Positions 6,497 through 14,263 of a DNA stretch of 28,413 nucleotides are shown one piece after another. The DNA comes from JBGTLA01 sp041744375. GTDB taxonomy: Bacteria > Actinomycetota > Acidimicrobiia > Spongiisociales > ZC4RG35. The notes under the pieces were generated by a model. The model saw only the letters and a list, made by a program, of their open reading frames with translations. It ran no database searches and was not told the DNA's origin. Positions within the stretch are counted from its first letter, which is position 1, and each line of letters begins with the position of its first letter. Position numbers and translations under genes: made by a program. The stretch is from contig JBGTLA010000137.1 in assembly GCA_041744375.1 (NCBI GenBank), positions 1 through 28,413 of the forward strand, given 5' to 3'.

Positions 6497-8137
6497 TCAG
6501 ATCTGCTCGTTGCGGAGGGCGCCCTTGCCCAGGTCCGGTCTCATGTGTTGAGGGATGAAATGGAAGCCGGCTCCCGAGCCGTGGGCCGGGTCGGCGCTGC
6601 CGCCGGGGTGTAAGATCCCGCCACCGGGTGGAATGTCGAAGGCCATTTCCTTGTCCTTTTGGTCCTTGGAGTCCTTGCCGTCCTTCATCTCCTTGGACTC
6701 TTTGTGCTCGTTCTTGTTCTCCTTCCACTCGTCCTTGTCCTTGATCCCGTACTTGGGGTCGTAGACCTCGGGGAAGGGTTTGTCGAAGAAGTTCTTCATC
6801 GGATGGGCCCAGGGATCGCCCCAGCCGATGCCGATGCCGATGCCTGCCGACGGCATGGCCCCGGGACCGTTGTGTGGCGGTCGGAACCCTGGCGGCTGGT
6901 CGGCGCCCTTTTCGATCTGCGGGCCCTTCTCGATCTGGGGTCCCTTCTCCACCCGGGGGTCCTTCTCGAGGCGGGGCCCCTTCACCTCGCCCAGGTCCTT
7001 GGGGCCTCTCTCGATCTCGAACTTCTCCAGCTTCTCCTTCTCCGGCTTCTCCTTCTCGAACTTCTCCCACTTGGCCCACTCTTTGAGCTCGATCTTCTCC
7101 AGCTTCTCGATTTTGAATTCCTTGCCCCACTCCTTGAGGATTTTGGGCGTGACGCAGACTTCGATGTCGAGCTCAGAGAGGACTTTGGCGATGGGGTTGG
7201 CCACCCCGCGGGTACCCGAGGGGTTGCCGGCGAAGTAGAGACCGACGATCTTGCGGTCGTCGTCGACCACCACCGAGCCCGAGTCGCCGTTGGTGCCGAA
7301 CATGGTGCTCGGCGACTTGACCGCGATCCGGATCTGATCGAATAGGGTCACCGATCCGAGTCCGTCCCCGTAGGGGATGGTGGTGGTGTACTCGACCGAG
7401 ATCACCTCGCCGTGAGTCAGTTGGGTGGTGCGGCCCCGCTTCCGCACCGCCATTCCCTCCGTGGCCGCCCGGGTGCCGGTCACTTCTCCGATGTTGAGGA
7501 TCTCACATGCGTGGGGTCGACTTTCGATCGAGACCACCGCCCCATCGACGCTGGCGCTGAGCACACCTCGCTGCAAGGCCCCGAAACGATCAGCCGGGCA
7601 GCTGCCCCCGTCGTTGCGGGCCGGCTGGGCCATCCCGTCCCCGACCGACCAGGTGTCGTCGACAGCGGCCACGTGGAAGTTGGTGAGCGCCATGGGATCG
7701 TTGGAGGTCTTGTCCCTGACAATCGCACCCAAGGTCCCCACTGTGATGTACCAGCCGGCTGTCTCCACGTCCGGAGGCTCCATGTGTATAGCCCGGCATG
7801 GGCCCATGCTCATCCCGCCCTCGAGGGTGGCGTAGCGGGTGGCATCCAGCCTCAACTCGTCCTCTTCGAGACGGAGTAGGGCGGGGTGGAGGACGTCCGG
7901 CTCCTCCTCTTGGACGTCGGTCTTGACCCCCTCGATGACCTCGGGGATCCTGTTCTTGGCGGCGACGTCCTTCTTCTGGTCGACGTAGACAACGATCGAC
8001 AGCTCGCCAGTCGGTTCACCCCCGGTGATCTTCTCCCCGATGTCGACTGCGTGCACGTTGGGCAGGCCGAGCAGTTCTTCCTCCACCTGCTTCTTGACTC
8101 GCCGGATCGCCTGTCGAGACTTGTCGGTGTCGCTCAC
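6497..8137 (-). CDS. Nal1-like trypsin-fold protease with Lys/Glu-rich C-terminal tail
   Basis: A 546-residue protein. GTG 8137 is chosen because AAGGAGG lies 4 nt upstream. Residues 1-85 form an N-domain (LPNVHAVDIGEKITGGEPTG, then SIVVYVDQKKD). Residues about 105-330 are a chymotrypsin-fold domain with a full triad: His155 in LTNFHVAA, Asp198 in SVDGAVV, Ser286 in TNGDSGSVVV. No signal peptide is seen, so it acts in the cytoplasm. From about 331 the sequence changes: alternating Lys/Glu with Trp/Phe (KEWAKWEKFEKEKPEKEK), four hexapeptide repeats (387-410), a Gly/Pro/Met stretch with GIGIGIGWG, a second Lys/Asp/Glu block (residues 465-497) and a Gly/His/Pro end. The domain resembles the Nal1-like S1 peptidases of bacteria; the tail is not part of that family. 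First gene of an operon with two ATP-grasp proteins. The tail may be a modification target, a chaperone-like disordered region, or a self-substrate. Confidence 0.85.
   Translation of the reverse strand: MSDTDKSRQAIRRVKKQVEEELLGLPNVHAVDIGEKITGGEPTGELSIVVYVDQKKDVAAKNRIPEVIEGVKTDVQEEEPDVLHPALLRLEEDELRLDATRYATLEGGMSMGPCRAIHMEPPDVETAGWYITVGTLGAIVRDKTSNDPMALTNFHVAAVDDTWSVGDGMAQPARNDGGSCPADRFGALQRGVLSASVDGAVVSIESRPHACEILNIGEVTGTRAATEGMAVRKRGRTTQLTHGEVISVEYTTTIPYGDGLGSVTLFDQIRIAVKSPSTMFGTNGDSGSVVVDDDRKIVGLYFAGNPSGTRGVANPIAKVLSELDIEVCVTPKILKEWGKEFKIEKLEKIELKEWAKWEKFEKEKPEKEKLEKFEIERGPKDLGEVKGPRLEKDPRVEKGPQIEKGPQIEKGADQPPGFRPPHNGPGAMPSAGIGIGIGWGDPWAHPMKNFFDKPFPEVYDPKYGIKDKDEWKENKNEHKESKEMKDGKDSKDQKDKEMAFDIPPGGGILHPGGSADPAHGSGAGFHFIPQHMRPDLGKGALRNEQI
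6908..6979 (-). repeat. Four hexapeptide repeats in the protease tail
   Basis: Residues 387-410 of the protease read as four six-residue units: GPRLEK, DPRVEK, GPQIEK, GPQIEK, consensus (G/D)-P-(R/Q)-hydrophobic-E-K. Each is encoded by 18 bp. They lie in the middle of the Lys/Glu-rich tail and place one Glu-Lys pair per unit. Confidence 0.85.
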
Positions 8138-8487
8138 TGCGCCTCCTTGGCCGTCGTTGGGTCTCCACTCGTCGCCGAACCGGCATTTCTTGGCGGATTC
8201 GGCGGGCGACAGACACCTGCGTCTCCATATACATGAAACCGACACCTTCTGCCATGACTAATGGCGTCACCTTCCTGACAGACCTGGCAGACCGGCAGCG
8301 GGTGTCGGCCGGATGGAGCACCGAGCCACGTCCCCGCCACGAGATGAGCGAGCGTTGTCAGCGATCAGCGCGCAGGTTCCTGCCGGATCCGGCGGAATCC
8401 TGCCAAACCCGACACTCAGGTTTGCAAGGGTGTAGCTTCTGGTTGGAGGCGTGGCATCTGAGAGGCCTAACTCGGAGGGACTCGCCG
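8138..8487 (+). promoter_or_regulatory. Divergent intergenic region between the protease operon and the LuxR-type gene
   Basis: This 350-bp stretch has no supported gene. On the minus strand TATATG (8226-8231) is a possible -10 element for the protease operon, without a convincing -35. On the plus side it holds the palindrome at 8377-8397. It must carry the promoters of both divergent units. Confidence 0.5.
8377..8397. promoter_or_regulatory. 21-bp imperfect palindrome, candidate operator
   Basis: TTCCTGCCGGATCCGGCGGAA reads almost the same on both strands, with one mismatched pair. A further TCCTGCC copy follows at 8398-8404. It lies 91 bp before the regulator start, in the shared divergent region, a fitting place for autoregulation or for control of the protease operon. 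Confidence 0.4.
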
Positions 8488-9147
8488 ATGCCGACACCAG
8501 TTGCTGCGATCAACACCCCGAGGCTCATCGCTCTCGGTCTCTCCAAGGAGCTGGAAGCTTCCGGATACGCAGTCGAGCGAGTCGCCGATCCGCGGGCCTG
8601 GGCAGCTTCCAATCCCGCGGCGGCCATTCTCGTAGCGGTCCGCAACAAGGAGGACGTGGACCTCCTTTTGGACCTCCTCAGCGATCTTCCCTCGATGGCT
8701 GTCATCGCCCTCCTCGACCCGATGTCGATCGAGCACCTCCACCTCTGTATCGGCGCCGGGGCGCGCGCGTGTGTCTCTGTGGACTGGAGCGGTGAGGAGC
8801 TAGCGCTCGCATTGGAGGCGGGCATGCGGGGCATGGCGATCATGCCTGCCTCGATCGCACGGAGCCTGGCTGCCGCCGAGATGGGCAAGACCGACGCGCA
8901 CTCGCTTACCGCCACCCAACAGGCGTGGCTGCGTGACCTGGCCACGGGCACGACGGTCCAGGCCCTGGCAACCCGGGTCGGATTCTCAGAGCGGGAGATG
9001 TACCGGAGACTGCGGCAGCTGTACCGAAATATGGGGTGTGCCACTCGTACCGAGGCCATGATCCGGGCATCGGCGAGCGGGATCCTGAATCTGCCGACTG
9101 CGACGGCGGGCCAGAGCAGCGGGCATGCCCGACCCCAACAGCCTTGA
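8488..9147 (+). CDS. LuxR/NarL-type DNA-binding regulator with degenerate receiver-like domain
   Basis: A 219-residue protein; GGAGGGA lies 7 nt before ATG 8488, and the longer upstream frame has no conserved sequence. Residues about 10-125 look like a receiver-type alpha/beta domain (AAILVAVRNKEDVDLLLDLL, then AVIALLDPMSIEHLHLCI, then GARACVSVDW), but I see no acidic pocket plus phospho-acceptor Asp pattern, so phosphorylation is doubtful. Residues about 140-205 are a LuxR-like helix-turn-helix (SLTATQQAWLRDLATGTTVQ, then ALATRVGFSEREMYRRLRQL). The tail is Ser/Gly/Gln-rich. It is transcribed away from the protease/ATP-grasp operon and is the natural candidate to control it. No kinase is nearby. 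Confidence 0.75.
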   Translation: MPTPVAAINTPRLIALGLSKELEASGYAVERVADPRAWAASNPAAAILVAVRNKEDVDLLLDLLSDLPSMAVIALLDPMSIEHLHLCIGAGARACVSVDWSGEELALALEAGMRGMAIMPASIARSLAAAEMGKTDAHSLTATQQAWLRDLATGTTVQALATRVGFSEREMYRRLRQLYRNMGCATRTEAMIRASASGILNLPTATAGQSSGHARPQQP

Positions 9148-9526
9148 GCGGAGTCTCACCGGGCGGGCCGATCGGCTCTTCAGTTGCGCGTGGCCCAGGG
9201 GTACGCGCCGAGGGTCGGAAGGGTCGTGGAGGTTCGCTCCTGATGCCGACCGGCGGAAAGACATATGGGTTTACGCGTTGAGGAGGAGAGAGGCCGCCCC
9301 TCCCACCACCTGATTCCAGACACACTCAGGCCGGTCGGTACACGTTCTAGCCGAGGGTTTCGATTGGGAGCGACATCGGGTGATGCCGGCCTCGCTGATG
9401 CTTCGAGCGGACGAGGCTTTGCGCAGCATCTCGGCCTGTGAAGCACCGCCCACACCGCGCGCAGCGTTTCCGAAGCGTAGGCTCGGCTGAGGCCGTCGCC
9501 GACGGCCAAGGCACAAGGAGGCAGAG
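9148..9526. other. Intergenic region without a supported gene
   Basis: No frame in this 379-bp stretch resembles a protein I know. It ends with the leader of the NTF2-like gene, which contains a small hairpin (9491-9507) and the ribosome site AAGGAGG at 9515-9521. Confidence 0.5.
9491..9507 (+). promoter_or_regulatory. Small hairpin in the leader of the NTF2-like gene
   Basis: GGCCGTC (9491-9497) and GACGGCC (9501-9507) form a perfect 7-bp stem with a three-base loop, 7 bp before the ribosome site. It could be a leader hairpin or chance in GC-rich DNA. Confidence 0.3.
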
Positions 9527-9919
9527 ATGTCCGACCACCCCAATCTGGAGGTAGCGCGCGCCGGATACGAGGCATTCGCCAACGGAGACATGGAGACCTT
9601 GAACGACGTCCTCGCCGACGACATCGTCTGGCATGTCGGCGGGGACAACATGTTGTCCGGCGACTACGAGGGCAAGGAAGCCGTCTTCGGGTTCTTCGGC
9701 CGCTTGGCCCAAGAGACGGGCGGCAGCCTCAAGAACAACATCCACGACATGCTCACCAACGACGAGCATGGTGTGGCGCTCGTCACCCAGACCGCCACCC
9801 GTGGCGGCAAGTCGCTCGATGAGCGGGCCGTTCACGTATTCCACATGCAGGACGGAAAGATGACCGAGTTCTGGGCATTCCCCGAGGATCAGACCGCCTT
9901 CGACGACTTCTGGTCATAG
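9527..9919 (+). CDS. NTF2-like / SnoaL-like family protein
   Basis: A 130-residue protein of normal length for a single NTF2-fold domain. It starts with a helix VARAGYEAFANGDMETLNDV, then LADDIVWHVGGDNMLSGDYE, the GKEAVFGFFGRLAQETGG helix, and strands VALVTQTATRGGKSLDERAV and HVFHMQDGKMTEFWAFPED. This is the SnoaL/ketosteroid-isomerase-like pattern 'GD...L...L.DD..W...G....G...G...V..FF'. Such proteins bind or isomerise small hydrophobic ligands, but the reaction cannot be told. AAGGAGG lies 5 nt before the ATG. It is a single gene; a toxin remnant follows directly. Confidence 0.88.
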   Translation: MSDHPNLEVARAGYEAFANGDMETLNDVLADDIVWHVGGDNMLSGDYEGKEAVFGFFGRLAQETGGSLKNNIHDMLTNDEHGVALVTQTATRGGKSLDERAVHVFHMQDGKMTEFWAFPEDQTAFDDFWS

Positions 9920-9929
9920 CCGCCGACGG

Positions 9930-10243
9930 CCGCTGCGGCGATCGCTGGCGGCGCCAGAGCTGATCGATCTGGAGGTGGCGTCCGTCTTCCGGCAGCAGGT
10001 TGCCTCGGGTATCATGCCCGAACGTCGGGCCGAGTTGGCTCTGGCTGATCTTACGGACCTGCCCATGGAACGGGCTCCCCACGCTCCCCTCCTCCCGCGC
10101 GCCTGGGAGCTCCGGTACACCCTCTCGGTCTACGACGCCGCCACGTGGCTTTGGCGGAGACTCTGCCCGTAACCCTCGTCACGGCAGATGCTCACATCGC
10201 CGCCGCACCCGGTATTCGCTGTCCGGTCGAAGTGGCGCCGTGA
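9930..10243 (+). pseudogene. VapC-type PIN-domain toxin, 5'-truncated and frameshifted
   Basis: From about 9936 one frame reads RRSLAAPELIDLEVASVFRQ, then a long helix with MPERRAELALADLTDLPMER, then RAWELRYTLSVYDAA. This is the middle of a VapC PIN domain ('APEL.DLEV.S.LRR', 'R......L......R.PH..LL.RAWELR...YDA.YVALAE'). After DAA the frame is lost, but the frame one base over continues as VALAETLPVTLVTADAHIAA then APGIRCPVEVAP and a TGA at 10241-10243, the normal VapC end. One missing base (expected TAC, present AC) near 10141 explains the break. The N-terminal 30 or so residues with the first catalytic Asp are absent; the fragment begins 10 bp after the NTF2-like stop. No VapB antitoxin is seen. 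Confidence 0.85.
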
Positions 10244-10990
10244 CCCTCGGGGGCAGCCGACCGCCTTCTTGACCAGTTCTCGGATCTTCTTCTCCTTGGC
10301 GGACGGTGAGCTTTGAGCTGCCTAGGCGGTCGGCCACATTTGCCCTCTTCAAGCGGGCCATGTCCCCAACGTCAGGTAACGGGAGTCGAACTTGGCTGCC
10401 CCTGCAAGAAGAGGACCACCTTGCCCCTGGGGCCTCCCTCGGCGTAGGCGGGCATCGCCTACCACGTCGTCGGCGTCAGGTCGGGCGCCGCCTCCTCGAC
10501 CGGCTCTGCCCCCACGCCCACATCATCCTCGATGCAGGCCGGACTGTGTGTGAATCTCTTGATGACGGAGGCAATTTCGGTATTGCTGTCAGCTACCTCC
10601 ATCCGCTGACCAAGGACGCCAAAACGACCGACATCCTGGCGGGTGCAGCCATCGGCAATCTGTGGCCCGAGTATGAATGGATGCTGCCACCGGAGGCGCG
10701 ATTCCAATGAGCGTCTTCCAGTCCCTGTGGTCGCAAGGTGACCATGAACGAGTTCGTCCGTCATTTCCCCCGGTGCCCGAGTGCGTCATGTGTTGGCAGC
10801 ATCAAAAGGCTTTGACCACCTCTCGCTCAAGTCGGCGGAGTTGCATTTTCAAGCAAACTGGTCGCCGGTAACTACATCTCCTTCGTCGCCGGGAGCCGAA
10901 CGTGTCCTTTGCCAACCCCTGGTCTAGTGCCCCCAGAGTGTCGGGCGTCGAGCATCTCTGCCCCCGGCTCCCCGGCGACGGCCTAATCTC
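10244..10990. other. Gene-poor stretch, possibly decayed DNA
   Basis: This 747-bp stretch has several short open frames on both strands but none with a family I recognise. The longest plausible one (10306-10710, plus) ends TDILAGAAIGNLWPEYEWML but has no ribosome site and an Arg/Pro-rich start typical of chance frames in GC-rich DNA. Together with the broken VapC gene next to it, decay of former coding sequence is likely. Confidence 0.45.
10984..10989 (+). promoter_or_regulatory. Possible -10 element for leaderless expression of the UnbU-like gene
   Basis: TAATCT ends 7 bp before ATG 10997 (and 1 bp before GTG 10991). No ribosome site precedes either start. Transcription 7-8 bp after the element would begin at the ATG itself, giving a leaderless message. 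No convincing -35 is seen. Confidence 0.25.
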
Positions 10991-12538
10991 GTGACGATGG
11001 CCACAGCCGATCTGCCGACGGTCCGACTGGGCGGGAGACGGGTGCCTGTCGTGTTCCCTTCGTGGCGAGACGCCCGCCTGCACACGGCGGCGGTGATCAT
11101 CTCGGTCCACGCCATCGGGATCATGGCGCTGGGGTTCAGGGTGTCGGTGCCTCATATTCTGAGCGCCGTCATCGCCGCCGCCTTCGTGGACGTCGCTTTC
11201 TCCCTGCGGTTGACGGGGAGGTTGGTGTGGCCGGCTAGCGGCATGCTCACCGGAAGCGGTGTGGCTCTCATTCTCCGACTGGTCGGTATGGAAGCGGGGA
11301 ACCAATGGACGTGGAGCGGCTGGCACATCTATGCCGCGGTGGCCGGTCTGTCGGTGGCCACCAAGTTCTTGATCCGTCATCGCGGCGCCCACCTGTTCAA
11401 TCCGTCCAACGTGGGACTTGTCGCCGCCTTCTTGGTCTTGGGCAGCAGCGTGGTGGAGCCCCTCGACTTCTGGTGGGCGCCTCCCGGCCCGTGGATGCTG
11501 GCGGCCTACCTGATCGTCCTCGGCGGCGGGATAGCCATCACGAGCCGCCTGGCTCTCTTCGAGATGGCGGCGGCGTTCTGGGTGGTGGTGGCCACCGGCC
11601 TGGGTGTCCTCGCCGCATCGGGACACTGCATGATCGCCGCGTGGTCCCCCGAGCCCGTATGCGGCTCCGCCTTCTGGTGGGTCCTGGTCACGTCGCCCGA
11701 ACTGCTCGTGTTCATGTTGTTCATGATCACCGATCCCAAGACCATCCCCACCGGTCGACTGGCCCGGGTGGTTTTCGCCTTGGCCTTGGGGATCCTGGCG
11801 ACCCTCCTCATCGCTCCCCAGACGGTCGAGTTCGGGGCCAAGGTGGCCCTGTTGGGGAGTCTGGTCATTCTCAGCCCTATCCGAGCGGTGTTCGACCGCC
11901 GCTTTCCCACCGGGCCACGAGGGGCCGTTGTCTCCAGTCGGCCCCGCGCCGCCTTCGTTCAAGGGATAGGCGTCGGGGTCGGTCTGGTGGTGGTGGCGGT
12001 CGCCATCGTTCTGGCCGGGCTGCCCGCCCGCCAGAGCGCCGAGGCCGTTCCCGTCGCTCCCGCCGACGTGCTCGTCGAGATCGACCCCACCAGCCTTCCC
12101 GAAGTTAGGGTGAGCCCGAGGGTGGCGGCGGTGAACCTGGACGTCGAAGCCTCCCAACTGGCTGTGACCCTGGCCGAGAACCTCTACATAGAGGGAGAGG
12201 CGCTGCGACGGGCAGATGCCGGCATGCTGGGACCCGTCGCCACCGGCGAACGGCTCGCCGAGATGCAGCAGCTCGTCGTCGACGCCATCAGCACCGGCGA
12301 GAGGGAGGTACCGGAGTATTCGTTTGACGCGCTCATCCTCGACGTGACCGCGACTGATGAGGTTCAGACGAGTGCCGGCCTCTCCTTCGCAGCGACCGGG
12401 ACCGTGGCGGTCGTCACCCACGACGCTCTCGGCAGCGAGATCTCCCGGGTCACATCCGAGTTCACCGCCACGTTCATGCTCCGACGGGTCGGGGGGGATC
12501 GCTGGCTCATCGCCTCCGTGGTGCCCGGGGAAGCCTGA
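10991..12538 (+). CDS. UnbU-like membrane protein of the NQR2/RnfD family with extracytoplasmic tail
   Basis: A 515-residue protein. Residues about 30-350 are strongly hydrophobic with some nine or ten helices and carry family marks: ASGMLTGSGVALILR, ATKFLIRHRGAHLFNPSNVG, and FMLFMITDPKTIPTGR. The 'H.FNPSN.G' and 'M.TDP.T.P' motifs are those of NQR2/RnfD-type quinone or electron-transport subunits and of UnbU, a protein conserved next to enediyne biosynthesis genes. Residues about 355-515 are a soluble, beta-rich domain (VSPRVAAVNLDVEASQLAVT and FTATFMLRRVGGDRWLIASV). The start may be GTG 10991 or ATG 10997. It converges with a UnbV-like gene with only 19 bp between stops, which supports the UnbU reading. 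Its redox role, if any, is inferred; other Rnf/Nqr subunits are absent. Confidence 0.75.
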   Translation: MTMATADLPTVRLGGRRVPVVFPSWRDARLHTAAVIISVHAIGIMALGFRVSVPHILSAVIAAAFVDVAFSLRLTGRLVWPASGMLTGSGVALILRLVGMEAGNQWTWSGWHIYAAVAGLSVATKFLIRHRGAHLFNPSNVGLVAAFLVLGSSVVEPLDFWWAPPGPWMLAAYLIVLGGGIAITSRLALFEMAAAFWVVVATGLGVLAASGHCMIAAWSPEPVCGSAFWWVLVTSPELLVFMLFMITDPKTIPTGRLARVVFALALGILATLLIAPQTVEFGAKVALLGSLVILSPIRAVFDRRFPTGPRGAVVSSRPRAAFVQGIGVGVGLVVVAVAIVLAGLPARQSAEAVPVAPADVLVEIDPTSLPEVRVSPRVAAVNLDVEASQLAVTLAENLYIEGEALRRADAGMLGPVATGERLAEMQQLVVDAISTGEREVPEYSFDALILDVTATDEVQTSAGLSFAATGTVAVVTHDALGSEISRVTSEFTATFMLRRVGGDRWLIASVVPGEA

Positions 12539-12557
12539 GGCTTCGCCCTTCGCCCGT

Positions 12558-14177
12558 TCAGGGCCGGAGGGTGATGAACTGGTTGGCTTCGAAGGAGGTC
12601 CAGGGGGTCACGTCGCCGTTGGGCCATTGGATGCGGATGTCAGCCTTGCCGGCCTGACCGAGGCCGAAGTGGAGCCGGCCGAGCTGGCCGCCGGCGTGGC
12701 CGCCCCCGACGGTGACCTCTCGCCCGAGGACGACGTTGCCCAACCGGACCTGGACCCAAGAGCCGACGGCGTGGAGGTTGGGCGCATCCTGCTCGAGGCC
12801 CACGGCCAGCCAGTTGCCCGCCTGTTCGGACACGTTTCGCCACAGCTTGACCGGCTCACGCCGCTCGACGACCACCACGTCCAGGAGGCCGTCGAGGTCG
12901 AGGTCGACCAGCGCCGCCCCGCGGCTGCGGGCGAAGTCGAGGAGGCCGGCCTGGTCGGCCACCTCGACGAAGGACCCGTCGGGCTGGCCGAGGAGGAGGC
13001 TGTTGGGGTCTTCGGCGGCGAAATCGGATTGGGCCTCGACGTTGCCCTTGGTGACGAAGAGGTCGACGAAACCGTCATTGTTGAGGTCGCCGAACTCGGG
13101 ATGCCAGGACGTGGACGGGCGCGTACTGTCGCCGACGAACGGGCGCGGTGAGTTGGTACCGGTTGGGAGGCCGATGTCTTCGTAGGTGGGCCGTGCCGGG
13201 CCGTCGGCGAGCTTCTGGAGCTTGTTGTCGCCCTGGCTGGTGAGATAGACCTCCGGCTTCCCGTCGCCCGTGAGGTCGTGACTGGCGATGCCCATCCCCC
13301 AGATGTGAAGCCTCTCCCAGCCCTCCTCGCGTGTGTACAGGCGGGGCGGCGCCCCCGCTTCAATCCGCCAGAGCTGGTCCTCACCGTCGCGGTTGTAGTG
13401 ACGATCATTGGTCAGTCGCAGGTCCCGGCGACCAGAGCGGTCCCAGTCGCTGAAGAGGGCAGAGAGGGTGCACCATCCGGGCGCGAGGGCCACCGCGGGG
13501 GCATAGGTGTCGCCGTCAGGCCGCACCAGATAGCTGTCGGCGCAGGTGCGATCGACGTCGGATGAGTCTTCGACCTCGAGGTAGTTGCCGAACACGAGGG
13601 TTGGCAGGGTCTGGTCTTGCTCCCAGGTGGCACTGAACGCAACAGTCCAGTCGTCGCCACCGTCGATGTTCCAGCGGTCGTTGGCGAGCTCGTAGCGGCA
13701 GTCGCCCAGGCCCCGCAGCACGAGGTTCTCACCCACCCGCAGGACGACCAGATCGATGCTGCCGTCAGAGTCGATGTCGATCGGGTAGGCCCCGGTCACC
13801 CCGGTCACCTCCATCGGCCCTTCGACCGGAGTGAACGACAGCTCGCCTCCCGCTGAGCTCCCGTTGCGATACAGCGCAGCCGGATTGGTCCCCCCGGCGA
13901 AGTAGAGGTCGGGGCGACCGTCGTCGTCGCAGTCGAAAACGGCCACTCCCCCGCCCACGAAGTAGTTGAAGTCGCCGTCGTAGACGTGGTCGATTCCCGC
14001 AGCGGTCGTCTCGGCCACCATGAGGGGCGGCCCCAGGGCGGTAGTCGGAGCGTCGCCCCGGACAAGACCCGCCACCAGTAGGGCCAAGCCGGCGGTGGCC
14101 CCGGCGCCGAACACGATTCCGGCCACCAACCACCAGTACGTGCTCCCCCGGTCGGCGACGTCTTCCGGCGTGGTCAC
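12558..14177 (-). CDS. UnbV-like FG-GAP/ASPIC repeat protein (CRTAC1 family)
   Basis: A 539-residue membrane-anchored protein. Residues about 14-38 form a transmembrane helix (YWWLVAGIVFGAGATAGLAL). The outer part has at least six Asp-rich calcium-binding-type FG-GAP/VCBS repeats: DCDDDGRPDLYFAGG, DIDSDGSIDLVVLR, DWDRSGRRDLRLTND, DLTGDGKPEVYLTS, DLNNDGFVDLFVTKG and DLDLDGLLDVVVVE, as expected for a beta-propeller. The C-terminus is an ASPIC/UnbV domain (NWLAVGLEQDAPNLHAVGSW, then ADIRIQWPNGDVTPW). GTG 14177 is the probable start though no clear ribosome site precedes it. Proteins of this type bind partners at the cell surface; UnbV pairs genetically with UnbU, its convergent neighbour here. 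Its precise role is unknown. Confidence 0.9.
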   Translation of the reverse strand: MTTPEDVADRGSTYWWLVAGIVFGAGATAGLALLVAGLVRGDAPTTALGPPLMVAETTAAGIDHVYDGDFNYFVGGGVAVFDCDDDGRPDLYFAGGTNPAALYRNGSSAGGELSFTPVEGPMEVTGVTGAYPIDIDSDGSIDLVVLRVGENLVLRGLGDCRYELANDRWNIDGGDDWTVAFSATWEQDQTLPTLVFGNYLEVEDSSDVDRTCADSYLVRPDGDTYAPAVALAPGWCTLSALFSDWDRSGRRDLRLTNDRHYNRDGEDQLWRIEAGAPPRLYTREEGWERLHIWGMGIASHDLTGDGKPEVYLTSQGDNKLQKLADGPARPTYEDIGLPTGTNSPRPFVGDSTRPSTSWHPEFGDLNNDGFVDLFVTKGNVEAQSDFAAEDPNSLLLGQPDGSFVEVADQAGLLDFARSRGAALVDLDLDGLLDVVVVERREPVKLWRNVSEQAGNWLAVGLEQDAPNLHAVGSWVQVRLGNVVLGREVTVGGGHAGGQLGRLHFGLGQAGKADIRIQWPNGDVTPWTSFEANQFITLRP

Positions 14178-14263
14178 GTCGCGGTTGGCGGCTGGGGGGT
14201 GACTTGCCCTTCGGGGTGACGGCGAAGAGAATCGCTTCTTCGCTCAGTAGAGAGGGGCCCGAA

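Noticed and set aside
6492..7130. In-frame upstream extension of the degenerate ATP-grasp gene.
   Set aside because: It is the other-frame reading of the Lys/Glu tail of the protease (Gly/Glu/Arg-rich repeats); the conserved part starts only at about 6491.
10374..10400. GGGAGTCGAAC looks like the complement of a tRNA T-arm.
   Set aside because: The bases on both sides of the loop do not pair into a 5-bp T-stem, and no acceptor or anticodon arm can be built around it.
10306..10710. 134-residue plus-strand frame.
   Set aside because: No ribosome site, Arg/Pro-rich shadow-like start and no recognised domain.
10802..12421. Long minus-strand frame opposite the UnbU-like gene.
   Set aside because: Gln/His/Gly/Arg-rich antisense product of a GC-rich membrane protein gene; no domain.
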